A stretch of DNA of 32,860 bases from positions 1 through 32,860 of the forward strand of contig NZ_VJZD01000094.1 in NCBI RefSeq assembly GCF_009377175.1, in the 5' to 3' direction. Position 1 is the stretch's first letter; every line of letters starts with the position of its first letter. The notes below the pieces were generated by a model. It was given only the letters and a program-made list of their open reading frames with translations. It searched no databases and was not told the origin of the DNA. This document shows positions 21,001 through 29,031 of this stretch, one piece after another. Source of the DNA: Streptomyces adustus (GTDB lineage: Bacteria; Actinomycetota; Actinomycetes; Streptomycetales; Streptomycetaceae). The translations under genes were made by a program, and so were the position numbers.

Positions 21001-21032
21001 ACCGGGGTGCGTGCCCGGGTTCGCTCCCCGGT
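21001..21032 (-). terminator. Possible hairpin after the thiolase-like gene
   Basis: ACCGGGG (21001-21007) pairs with CCCCGGT (21026-21032) across an 18-base loop, just past the thiolase-like stop on the minus strand. It might end or attenuate transcription before the EAL-CBS-GGDEF gene. The loop is long and the call is tentative. Confidence 0.35.
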
Positions 21033-21055
21033 CGCCGCTGCCGTCCGGCCTGCGC

Positions 21056-22246
21056 TCAGCGGACCGCGATGACCGCCGACCCGTGTCCGAACAGTCCCTG
21101 GTTGGCGCTGATCCCCACGCGCGCACCCGGGATCTGGCGTTCCCCGGCCGCGCCCCTCAACTGCCAGGTCAGCTCGCACACCTGGGCGATCGCCTGGGCC
21201 GGAACCGCCTCCCCGAAGGAGGCCAGCCCTCCGCTCGTGTTGACGGGTATCCGCCCGCCCGGCCCCGTGGCGCCCTCGCGCAGCAGTTTCGCGCCCTCGC
21301 CCCCGGCGCACAGTCCCAGATCCTCGTACCACTGCAACTCCAGGGCGGTGGACAGGTCGTACACCTCGGCCAGGGACAGGTCCTCGGGACCGATGCCCGC
21401 CTCTTCGTAGGCGGACCGTGCGATCGACGCGCGGAACGGGTCGGAGGCGGGCGCCACCACGGCCGCCGAGTCCGTGGCGATGTCCGGAAGGTCGAGAACG
21501 GTCTGCGGATACCGCGGTGTCACCGTGGAGACCGCGCGGATCCGCACCGGGTCGGGCGGCGCGTTGCGGCGCGCGAACTCCATGCTGGACAGCACCAGTG
21601 CCGCCCCGCCGTCCGAGGTCGCGCAGATGTCGAGCAGCCGCAGCGGATCGGCGACCACCGCGGAGGCGGCGACCTCCTCCGCGGTGACCCGTGAGCGGTA
21701 GCGCGCGTACGGATTCAGCGACCCCATGGCCGCGTTCTTCACCTTGACCTGCGCGAAGTCTTCCGGCGTGTCTCCGTGCTCGGCCATGCGCCGACGTGCG
21801 AACAGCCCGAAGTACACCGGATTCGTCGCTCCGAGCACCCGGAAACGCAGCCAGTCGGGATCGTCGGGTCGGTCCCCGTCCGCGGGCCGGAAGAACCCCT
21901 TGGGCGCGGCGTCCGCCCCCACCACGAGCACGACGTCCGCCAGGCCCGCGAGGATCTGCGCCCGCGCGGTGCTGACGGCCTGGGCGCCGGACGCGCAGGC
22001 CGCGTACACGCTGGTCACCCGTGCTCCCTGCCAGCCCAGTGCCTTGGCGAAGGTCGCCCCCGCCACATACCCCGGGTAGCCGCCGCGGACCGTGTCGGCA
22101 CCCACGATCGAGCCGATGTCCCGCCAGTCCAGCCCCGCGTCGGCGAGGGCGGCGCGGGCCGCCACCGCCCCGTACTCCACGAAGCCGCGACCCCACTTGC
22201 CCCACGGGTGCATCCCCGCGCCGAGCACCGCCACATCGTCCGTCAT
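21056..22246 (-). CDS. Thiolase-like lipid-transfer protein (SCP-x/Ltp type)
   Basis: A 396-residue protein of the thiolase superfamily. The nucleophile region VYAACASGAQA contains Cys84, as in thiolases and SCP-x proteins. The later motif that is normally GGLxxxGHPxGA reads GGLASFGEAVPA, so the conserved catalytic His is replaced by Glu, a pattern expected of lipid-transfer-type members rather than true thiolases. Its gene begins four bases after the stop of a DUF35 gene. DUF35-thiolase pairs such as ChsH2-Ltp2 form aldolases that cleave acyl-CoA side chains. That is family knowledge; the substrate here is unknown, and a fatty-acid or steroid CoA ester is a guess. Confidence 0.9.
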   Translation of the reverse strand: MTDDVAVLGAGMHPWGKWGRGFVEYGAVAARAALADAGLDWRDIGSIVGADTVRGGYPGYVAGATFAKALGWQGARVTSVYAACASGAQAVSTARAQILAGLADVVLVVGADAAPKGFFRPADGDRPDDPDWLRFRVLGATNPVYFGLFARRRMAEHGDTPEDFAQVKVKNAAMGSLNPYARYRSRVTAEEVAASAVVADPLRLLDICATSDGGAALVLSSMEFARRNAPPDPVRIRAVSTVTPRYPQTVLDLPDIATDSAAVVAPASDPFRASIARSAYEEAGIGPEDLSLAEVYDLSTALELQWYEDLGLCAGGEGAKLLREGATGPGGRIPVNTSGGLASFGEAVPAQAIAQVCELTWQLRGAAGERQIPGARVGISANQGLFGHGSAVIAVR

Positions 22247-22250
22247 GCCC

Positions 22251-22691
22251 TCACACCCCCGTCGGCCGCCAGTGCCAGGTCGTCCAGGTCGTCTCCGGGT
22301 CCTCGTGCAGCACGCCGGGGACGACCTCCACCTCCATGCCCACCGTCAGATCGGCGACAGTGACCCCGGGAGCCGCCTGACCCAGCACCACGATCCGCTC
22401 GGACTCCAGCTCCACAGCGATCAACGCGTACGGCTCCCACGGAAGTTCCGGATCGGTCACATAGGGTGACGGTGGCCGGTATCTGCTGTCCGTGTACGAC
22501 CAGACACGCCCGCGCCGGGAGAGGGGCACCTTCGTCAACTCGCCTCCCGCACAGCCGGGATTGCGGCAGTGGGTGTCCTCGCGCGGGAAGAAGACGCAGG
22601 CGCAGGCGGAACAGCGGGTGCCGAGAAGCCGGAAGTCCTCCGGGCCGCCGGCGAACCATCCGGCGACCACCGGTGTGCGGGTACGTGCCAC
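22251..22691 (-). CDS. DUF35 OB-fold/zinc-ribbon acyl-CoA-binding partner protein
   Basis: A 146-residue protein. The N-terminal zinc ribbon has the Cys pairs CSAC and CRNPGC (about residues 25-45). It is followed by an OB-fold (VWSYTDSRYRPP, PYALIAVELE, VGMEVEVVPG). GTG at 22691 is preceded by GAGGAGG with a four-base gap, so the longer in-frame extension is rejected. DUF35 proteins partner thiolase-like enzymes, binding the CoA moiety, and this gene overlaps none but sits four bases from the thiolase-like start. The two should be one operon and one complex. A perfect palindrome lies 21 bases upstream of its start codon. Confidence 0.92.
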   Translation of the reverse strand: MARTRTPVVAGWFAGGPEDFRLLGTRCSACACVFFPREDTHCRNPGCAGGELTKVPLSRRGRVWSYTDSRYRPPSPYVTDPELPWEPYALIAVELESERIVVLGQAAPGVTVADLTVGMEVEVVPGVLHEDPETTWTTWHWRPTGV

Positions 22692-22711
22692 GGCGCCTCC
22701 TCGACAGCAAA

Positions 22712-22728
22712 TCTGACGGGACGTCAGA
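22712..22728. promoter_or_regulatory. Operator-like perfect palindrome between divergent genes
   Basis: TCTGACG-GGA-CGTCAGA is a perfect inverted repeat with a three-base centre. It lies 21 bases upstream of the DUF35 start and 85 bases upstream of the VanX-type start. The size and symmetry fit a TetR-family operator. No regulator gene is visible in the window. Confidence 0.6.
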
Positions 22729-22812
22729 AGTGTGCCACGGGTCTCCGGAATTGGGCAGGACCGCATACGCCCGCTTCCCCGGCCGAACCTGTTCCTGATA
22801 GACGCAGGAGGC

Positions 22813-23637
22813 ATGACACGACTTTCCGGCGCCTTACGCGCTCTGATCACCACGCTCGCCGGCCTGCTGGCCATGACCTCCGCCACCGCGACCGCCGCCT
22901 CCGCGACCACGCGGGCGGGAGCCGCCCCCAAGGCGCCCGCCGACTTCGTGGCCCTGAGAACCGTCGACCCTACGATCATCCAGGAGATGCGCTACATCAC
23001 CCCGCACAACTTCGTCGGCGCGCGCATCGACGGCTACGAGCAGCCGATGTGTCTCCTCACCCGCCCCGCCGCCGAAGCCCTCCACCGGGCCCAGACCCGC
23101 CTGCTGCGCCAGGGCTACAGCCTGAAGGTCTACGACTGCTACCGGCCGCAGCGCGCCGTCGACCACTTCGTGCGCTGGGCCGAGAACCTCGACGACCAGC
23201 GGATGAAGAGCGAGTTCTACCCCGACGTGGACAAGACCCGGCTGTTCGAGGACGGCTACATCGCCGAGAAGTCCGGCCACAGCCGCGGCTCGACGACAGA
23301 CCTCACCATCGTCAGGCTCCCGGCCCTGCCGACCCGGCCCTACGTCCCCGGCGAGCCCCTGGTGTCCTGCCACGCGCCCAGGAGCCGGCGCTTCCCCGAC
23401 AATTCCATCGACATGGGCACCGGGTTCGACTGCTTCGACACCCTGGCCCACACCCTCGACCCGCGCGTCCAGGGCGAGCAGCGCGCCAACAGACTGCTGC
23501 TCAAGAACACCCTGGAAGGCCTCGGCTTCGTGAACCTCGCCGAGGAATGGTGGCACTACACCTTCAAGCCCGAGCCCTACCCGGACACCTACTTCGACTT
23601 CCCCGTCTCCGCCAGGTCCCTCGCCGGACGCCGTTGA
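22813..23637 (+). CDS. Secreted VanX-type D-Ala-D-Ala dipeptidase (peptidase family M15D)
   Basis: A 274-residue zinc peptidase. An N-terminal signal peptide covers about 1-31, with a hydrophobic core ALITTLAGLLA and a likely cut after ATAASA. Zinc ligands are visible: SGHSRGSTTD with His156 and Asp163, and EWWHY with Glu245 and His248. The Arg in YDCYRPQRAV matches VanX. The family hydrolyses D-alanyl-D-alanine dipeptides, which affects peptidoglycan precursors; classic VanX acts in the cytosol, whereas this one should be exported. No vanH, vanA or vanRS is nearby, so a wall-recycling or nutritional role is more likely than vancomycin resistance. AGGAGG is only one base from the ATG, an unusual spacing. 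Confidence 0.9.
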   Translation: MTRLSGALRALITTLAGLLAMTSATATAASATTRAGAAPKAPADFVALRTVDPTIIQEMRYITPHNFVGARIDGYEQPMCLLTRPAAEALHRAQTRLLRQGYSLKVYDCYRPQRAVDHFVRWAENLDDQRMKSEFYPDVDKTRLFEDGYIAEKSGHSRGSTTDLTIVRLPALPTRPYVPGEPLVSCHAPRSRRFPDNSIDMGTGFDCFDTLAHTLDPRVQGEQRANRLLLKNTLEGLGFVNLAEEWWHYTFKPEPYPDTYFDFPVSARSLAGRR

Positions 23638-23671
23638 GCAGCCAGGGGGCGACGCCCACCCCGTCATCGGA

Positions 23672-23677
23672 TACAGT
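23672..23677 (+). promoter_or_regulatory. Predicted -10 element for a leaderless Nudix transcript
   Basis: TACAGT ends seven bases before the GTG at 23685, the same spacing as for the first gene of the window. No ribosome-binding site precedes the GTG. The pattern suggests transcription and translation start together. Confidence 0.45.
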
Positions 23678-23684
23678 CCGCCGC

Positions 23685-24221
23685 GTGTCCGAAAATCCAC
23701 AAACCATGCCCAACTCCGCGCCCGGCAACCACTGTTCGAGCTGCGGAGCGCCTTACGGGGAGGGCGTCTCCGGCTGGCCCCGCACCTGCCCCGCCTGCGC
23801 CGTCGTGGCCTACCGCAACCCGCTTCCCGTGGCGGTCGCGCTCCAGCCCGTGTACGACACGTCGGGCACCGCGCTGGTCGTCATCACCCGGACCATCCCT
23901 CCCGCGCGCGGAGGCACCGCGTTGCCGGGCGGCTACATCGACGACCGCGAGGACTGGCGGCACGCCGTCGTGCGCGAACTCAGGGAGGAGACCGGGATCG
24001 ACGCGACGAGCCGCGAGGTACGGCTCGCCGACGCGATGAGCTCCCCGGACGGCCACCTGCTGCTGTTCGGACTCCTGCCCGAGCACCCGGCGGACCGGCT
24101 CCCCGCACCGGCGGCCACGGACGAGACCGAGGGCTGGCACCTGCTGCGCCGGCCCGAGGAACTCGCCTTCCCGCTGCACACCCTGGCCGTGCGGGCGTTC
24201 TTCGAGGGCCGTTACGCCTGA
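23685..24221 (+). CDS. Nudix hydrolase with N-terminal zinc ribbon
   Basis: A 178-residue protein. A zinc ribbon (CSSC and CPAC, residues about 17-40) precedes a Nudix fold. The Nudix box is perfect: G, five residues, E, seven residues, REL-R-EE-T-G-I, around residues 84-106. The family hydrolyses nucleoside diphosphates linked to other groups; the zinc ribbon recalls NADH pyrophosphatases, but the substrate cannot be read from sequence. GTG 23685 is chosen because of the leaderless promoter geometry; ATG at 23706 is an alternative. The 3' end overlaps that of the convergent GH31 gene by ten bases. Confidence 0.9.
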   Translation: MSENPQTMPNSAPGNHCSSCGAPYGEGVSGWPRTCPACAVVAYRNPLPVAVALQPVYDTSGTALVVITRTIPPARGGTALPGGYIDDREDWRHAVVRELREETGIDATSREVRLADAMSSPDGHLLLFGLLPEHPADRLPAPAATDETEGWHLLRRPEELAFPLHTLAVRAFFEGRYA

Positions 24222-26587
24222 ACCCCGCGTCCGGCGAGTCCCCGTACCCGCACCGGATAGGACGGCTCGCGCCCGCCGTCCCGTCCCTCCCGTTCGACGA
24301 CCACGCGCCGGTCCTCCCAGCGGGTCGTGTAGCGCTCCGCCTCCGCCTCGTCCCAGCCGTCGCCCCTGTCCCGGACGACCAGGCCGCCCCCTGTGCGGTC
24401 CGGGGCCGGTGCCCACACCTCCAGCTCCAGACGGTCGTCCTCGCCCTGCACGGGAATCACCGCACCCGCGCGCGCGAACACCGGTATCCGCGACAGCGGG
24501 GCGTCCACCAGCACCTGGCCGGGACCCTCGTACGGCTGTTCCGTCGCCGTGTCGTACCAGAGCCCGCGCGGCAACTGCACCGCACGCCGATCCGCACCCG
24601 GATCGAGCACCGGTGCCACCAGCAGACAGTCACCCAGCAGGAACGCGTCCCCGCAGTCACGCAGCACCCGGTCCCCGGGAGTGCTCCACCACAGCGGGCG
24701 CACATACGGCGCACCCGTGAGTCTGGCCAGATGCGCCAGCGTCATGAAGTACGGCAGCAGCCGCCGGCGTCCCGCGAGCGCCACGCGCGCGTGCTCCAGC
24801 GTGTCCGTACCGAACTCCCACGGCTCCCCGTGCCCCGCGCGCAGGCCCGCCCGGGTGCGCAACAGCGGCAGATACGAGCCCAGCTGGAGCCAGCGCACAT
24901 ACAGCTCGGGCGACGGGGTACCGCCGAAGCCGCCCACGTCCGGCCCCGAGTACGGCACCCCGCACAACCCCAGCCCCATGACCAGCGACAACGACACCCG
25001 CAGTCCGGGCCAGCCGGTCGCCACGGCCCCGGACGACGTGCCCCCGTACCGCTGCATGCCCGCCCACCCAGACCGGGAGAGGACGAACGGACGCTCCTGG
25101 GGCGCCAGTTCCCGCAGCCCCTCGTGCGCAGCCCGCGCCATGCACAGCGCGTAGACGTTGTGCGCCTCGCGATGGTCACCGCCCCGCCCGTCGAGCGAGT
25201 GCCGGGCCGACCGCGGCAGGGTCGACTCCCCGAACGCGGTGAGCGAGGTCGGCTCGTCCATGTCGTGCCAGAACCCGGAGAAGCCCTGCGCCAGCCGCTC
25301 CGCGTACAGACCACCCCACCACTTGCGTACGCGCGCGTGCGTGAAGTCCGGGTACACCGCTTCCCCGGGCTGCGCGACCCCCTGGACGAGCTCCCCGGCG
25401 GCGTCCCGGACGAAGGCGTTCAGGGCGTCCCCGCCGTCGTACACGGCGTTCCCCGCGGTGGCCCTGACCGCCGGGTCGACGACCGACACCAGGCGGATCC
25501 CGTTCCGGCGCAGCTCCTTGGCGAGCCCCGGCAGCCCGGGGAAGCGGTTGCGGTCGACCGTGAACCCCTGGTGCTCGTCGCAGTGGCCGCCGAGGTGGAC
25601 GGCGTCGAGCGGCAGACCGTGCTCCCGGTGGCCCGCGACGATCCGCCGGACCTCCTGCTCACCGCCGGCCCCCCGGCGCACGTGCTGGTGACCGAGCGCC
25701 CAGGCCGGCGGCAACGCGGGCGCACCGGTGAGCGAGGCCCAGGCGAGCAGCACGCGCGCGGGGGTGCCCACCATCACCCAGCAGCGCAGCGGGCCGCCGT
25801 CCATCCGCAGTTCGGATCTGCCGGGCCGGTCGTGCCCGGAACCGGCGCCCTCCTCACCCTCCCGCACAGCCACCGTGCCGTCCCACGAGGAGTCGTGGAA
25901 CACCAGATGAGTGGCCGCGTCGGCCACCACGAGCTGCACCGGCATGGTGACGTGCAGCGGGTCGTCGCCGGCCGCGAGAGGCCGATCGGGGCCGGTGTTC
26001 CACAGACGGTACGTCCCGTTCTGCAGCCGGGGGCCGGAGGCCCGCCCTCCCAGACCGAAGAACCGCGCGTCCGCGGACACCTCCGAGCGCTGCATCCAAC
26101 GGGCCGGCCCACCGGCGACGGGCTCCCACCAACGCGGCGGCAGGTCACGACGGAGCGTCACCCCTCCCGGGGTGCGCACCTCGACCGCGCCATGCCGCGA
26201 GACCGCGATCGTCACCCGCTCCGCCACGACCCGCCAGCCACCGTCCTTGTCCGGCTCCAGCACCGCCCGCGGATCGGGCTGAGGGCAGCGCCCCGCCAGG
26301 GCGTACGAGGGCTCGGGACCGGCCCCGTCCCACCCCCAGAACACCGCCCCGTTCATGGCGACGAGAATCCGCAGATCGGAGCGGCTGAACCGCAGGGTGC
26401 CACCGCCCGGACCCGGCTCGGCGCTCTGCACCGGACCGGGAACCCGGGCCCGCTCCACGCCCCGAGGCGGCAGGCCGACGGCATCGGCACGCCTCCTGCG
26501 CCACGCGGCCCGCATGGTACGCAACCTCTGGGCCGCCCCCGCGGAGCCGACCGTCAACATCGAACGCACCAGGTCACGACCGTCCAT
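24212..26587 (-). CDS. Glycoside hydrolase family 31 protein with altered acid/base site
   Basis: A 791-residue GH31 protein, usually alpha-glucosidase or alpha-xylosidase. The nucleophile motif FWHDMDEP is intact, with Asp442. The GPDVGGF motif near the end of the barrel is present. The segment that normally reads TGDN or SGDV, carrying the catalytic acid/base Asp, reads TSSGAVATGW. Asp is Ala521 (codon at 25025-25027), which predicts weak or lost glycosidase activity. No signal peptide is seen, so the protein is cytosolic. ATG 26587 is preferred over an in-frame GTG at 26596 because AGGGTGAG lies just upstream. The gene is divergent from acetoacetyl-CoA synthetase. Confidence 0.93.
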   Translation of the reverse strand: MDGRDLVRSMLTVGSAGAAQRLRTMRAAWRRRRADAVGLPPRGVERARVPGPVQSAEPGPGGGTLRFSRSDLRILVAMNGAVFWGWDGAGPEPSYALAGRCPQPDPRAVLEPDKDGGWRVVAERVTIAVSRHGAVEVRTPGGVTLRRDLPPRWWEPVAGGPARWMQRSEVSADARFFGLGGRASGPRLQNGTYRLWNTGPDRPLAAGDDPLHVTMPVQLVVADAATHLVFHDSSWDGTVAVREGEEGAGSGHDRPGRSELRMDGGPLRCWVMVGTPARVLLAWASLTGAPALPPAWALGHQHVRRGAGGEQEVRRIVAGHREHGLPLDAVHLGGHCDEHQGFTVDRNRFPGLPGLAKELRRNGIRLVSVVDPAVRATAGNAVYDGGDALNAFVRDAAGELVQGVAQPGEAVYPDFTHARVRKWWGGLYAERLAQGFSGFWHDMDEPTSLTAFGESTLPRSARHSLDGRGGDHREAHNVYALCMARAAHEGLRELAPQERPFVLSRSGWAGMQRYGGTSSGAVATGWPGLRVSLSLVMGLGLCGVPYSGPDVGGFGGTPSPELYVRWLQLGSYLPLLRTRAGLRAGHGEPWEFGTDTLEHARVALAGRRRLLPYFMTLAHLARLTGAPYVRPLWWSTPGDRVLRDCGDAFLLGDCLLVAPVLDPGADRRAVQLPRGLWYDTATEQPYEGPGQVLVDAPLSRIPVFARAGAVIPVQGEDDRLELEVWAPAPDRTGGGLVVRDRGDGWDEAEAERYTTRWEDRRVVVEREGRDGGREPSYPVRVRGLAGRGVQA

Positions 26588-26800
26588 GCTGCTCACCCTG
26601 CCATTGACTGCGCCGCGAATGCGTGGCGTTCAACTTCCGTTCACCCTGGCTGGCACCACATCTTCATGACGCGGACTATGTGGGACTCACCCTGGTGCGG
26701 AAGTCGATCACATGGCATCGTCCGTGTCAGCCGCGTCACGCGCACAACCCAGCCCGTGCGCGACCGACGCACACCACGCGCACAGTCCGGGAGTCGCCCC

Positions 26801-28768
26801 ATGTCGATCGAGAACCCCCAGCCGCTCTGGCAACCCGATCCGGAGCGTAGTACCCAGGCGCAGGTCACCAAGTTCCAGGCCTGGGCGGCCGAACGGCACG
26901 GAGCCCCGGCCGAAGGCGGCTACCCGGCGCTGCACCGCTGGTCGGTCGACGAGCTGGACACCTTCTGGAAGGCCGTCACGGAGTGGTTCGACGTACGGTT
27001 CTCCACGCCCTACGCGCGCGTGCTGGGCGACCGGTCGATGCCCGGCGCCGAGTGGTTCCCCGGGGCGACGCTGAACTACGCCGAGCACGCCCTGCGCGCC
27101 GCCGCCACCCGCCCGGACGAGCCGGCCCTCCTCCACGTCGACGAGACCCATGACCCGCGCCCGGTGACCTGGACCGAACTGCGCCGCCAGGTCGGCTCCC
27201 TGGCGGCCGAACTGCGCGCACTCGGCGTACGCCCCGGCGACCGCGTCAGCGGCTACCTCCCGAACATCCCGCAGGCCGTCGTCGCCCTCCTGGCGACCGC
27301 GGCCGTGGGCGGCGTCTGGACCTCCTGCGCTCCCGACTTCGGGGCCCGCAGCGTCCTCGACCGTTTCCAGCAGGTCGAACCCGTCGTCCTGTTCACCGTC
27401 GACGGCTACCGCTACGGCGGCAAGGAGCACGACCGCCGCGAGACCGTCGCCGAACTGCGCCGCGAACTGCCGACCCTGCGCGCCGTCGTCCACATCCCCC
27501 TCCTGGGCACCGAGGCACCCGAAGGGGCACTCGAATGGTCGGCGCTGACCGCCGCGGACGTGGAGCCCGTCTTCGAACAGGTGCCCTTCGAGCACCCCCT
27601 GTGGGTGCTGTACTCCTCCGGCACGACAGGCCTGCCCAAAGCCATCGTCCAGTCCCAGGGCGGCATCCTGGTCGAGCACCTCAAGCAGCTCGGCCTGCAC
27701 TGCGACCTCGGCCCCGAGGACCGATTCTTCTGGTACACCTCGACCGGCTGGATGATGTGGAACTTCCTCGTCTCCGGCCTGCTCACCGGCACCACGGTCG
27801 TCCTCTACGACGGCAGCCCCGGCTACCCCGACACCGGCGCCCAGTGGCGGGTGGCCGAACGCACCGGGGCCACCCTCTACGGCACCTCGGCCGCGTACGT
27901 CATGGCATGCCGCAAGGCGGGCGTCCATCCCTCGCGCGACTTCGACCTCTCCCGGGTCCGATGCGTTGCCACCACCGGTTCGCCCCTGCCGCCCGACGGG
28001 TTCCGCTGGCTGCACGACGAGGTGGGCGACGACCTCTGGATCGCCTCCGTCAGTGGCGGCACGGACGTCTGCTCCTGCTTCGCCGGAGCCGTCCCCACCC
28101 TCCCCGTGTACATCGGCGAACTCCAGGCCCCCGGCCTCGGCACCGACCTCCAGGCCTGGGACCCCGACGGCAGTCCCGTCGTCGAGGAGGTCGGCGAACT
28201 CGTGGTCACCAACCCCATGCCCTCGATGCCCGTCCGCTTCTGGAACGACCCCGACGGCAGCCGCTACCACGACAGCTACTTCGACACGTATCCCGGCGTG
28301 TGGCGACACGGCGACTGGATCACGGTCACCTCCCGCGGCTCCGTCGTCATCCACGGACGCTCCGACTCCACCCTCAACCGCCAGGGAGTCCGGATGGGCT
28401 CCGCCGACATCTACGAAGCCGTCGAGCGTCTCCCCGAGATCAAGGAGTCCCTCGTCATCGGCATCGAACAGCCCGACGGCGGCTACTGGATGCCCCTCTT
28501 CGTGCACCTGGCCCCGGGAGCGGTCCTCGACGACGCCCTGCTGGACCGCATCAAGCGGACCATCCGGGAACAGCTCTCACCCCGTCATGTCCCCGACGAG
28601 GTCATCGAAGTCCCCGGCATCCCGCACACCCTGACCGGAAAGCGCATCGAGGTCCCCGTCAAGCGCCTGCTCCAGGGCACCGCGCTGGAGAAGGCGGTCA
28701 ACCCCGGCTCCATCGACAACCTCGAACTGCTCCACTTCTACGAGGACCTCGCCCGCAAGCGCGCCTGA
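26801..28768 (+). CDS. aacS: Acetoacetyl-CoA synthetase
   Basis: A 655-residue acyl-adenylate-forming enzyme that makes acetoacetyl-CoA from acetoacetate, ATP and CoA. The AMP-binding P-loop motif YSSGTTGLPKAIVQSQGG (about 270-287) and the A8 region with HGRSDSTLNRQGVR are typical. The C-terminal catalytic Lys lies in LTGKRIEVPVK, Lys614. In the related Streptomyces lividans enzyme the equivalent Lys is reported to be acetylated by a protein acetyltransferase, so similar control is likely. Length fits the family. ATG 26801 follows GGGAG seven bases upstream. The gene runs alone, divergent from GH31. Confidence 0.95.
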   Translation: MSIENPQPLWQPDPERSTQAQVTKFQAWAAERHGAPAEGGYPALHRWSVDELDTFWKAVTEWFDVRFSTPYARVLGDRSMPGAEWFPGATLNYAEHALRAAATRPDEPALLHVDETHDPRPVTWTELRRQVGSLAAELRALGVRPGDRVSGYLPNIPQAVVALLATAAVGGVWTSCAPDFGARSVLDRFQQVEPVVLFTVDGYRYGGKEHDRRETVAELRRELPTLRAVVHIPLLGTEAPEGALEWSALTAADVEPVFEQVPFEHPLWVLYSSGTTGLPKAIVQSQGGILVEHLKQLGLHCDLGPEDRFFWYTSTGWMMWNFLVSGLLTGTTVVLYDGSPGYPDTGAQWRVAERTGATLYGTSAAYVMACRKAGVHPSRDFDLSRVRCVATTGSPLPPDGFRWLHDEVGDDLWIASVSGGTDVCSCFAGAVPTLPVYIGELQAPGLGTDLQAWDPDGSPVVEEVGELVVTNPMPSMPVRFWNDPDGSRYHDSYFDTYPGVWRHGDWITVTSRGSVVIHGRSDSTLNRQGVRMGSADIYEAVERLPEIKESLVIGIEQPDGGYWMPLFVHLAPGAVLDDALLDRIKRTIREQLSPRHVPDEVIEVPGIPHTLTGKRIEVPVKRLLQGTALEKAVNPGSIDNLELLHFYEDLARKRA

Positions 28769-29031
28769 CCCTCCTCCAAGAGGCAGCGGTGATCCTCCGC
28801 AGCCGGCCCCGGACCCGCCGAACGCGACGGCGAGGTCCGAGGCCGACCGCCCACCGACGGTCACCAACACCATCGTCACAGGACCAGCAGGCGGGGTCCC
28901 CCTCGACGACTCCATCGCCGTGACCTGCATATTTCAACAGGATGCGGCCCGTGAGCACCCCATCGAACCCCCATTGTCAGTGGCGCCGATTACTGTGAGT
29001 GAGAATTGATCGATCGCGCACAGGGGGAAAC

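Noticed and set aside
22813..23637. Vancomycin resistance locus suggested by a VanX-type gene
   Set aside because: No vanH, vanA, vanRS or related genes are nearby and the protein has a signal peptide.
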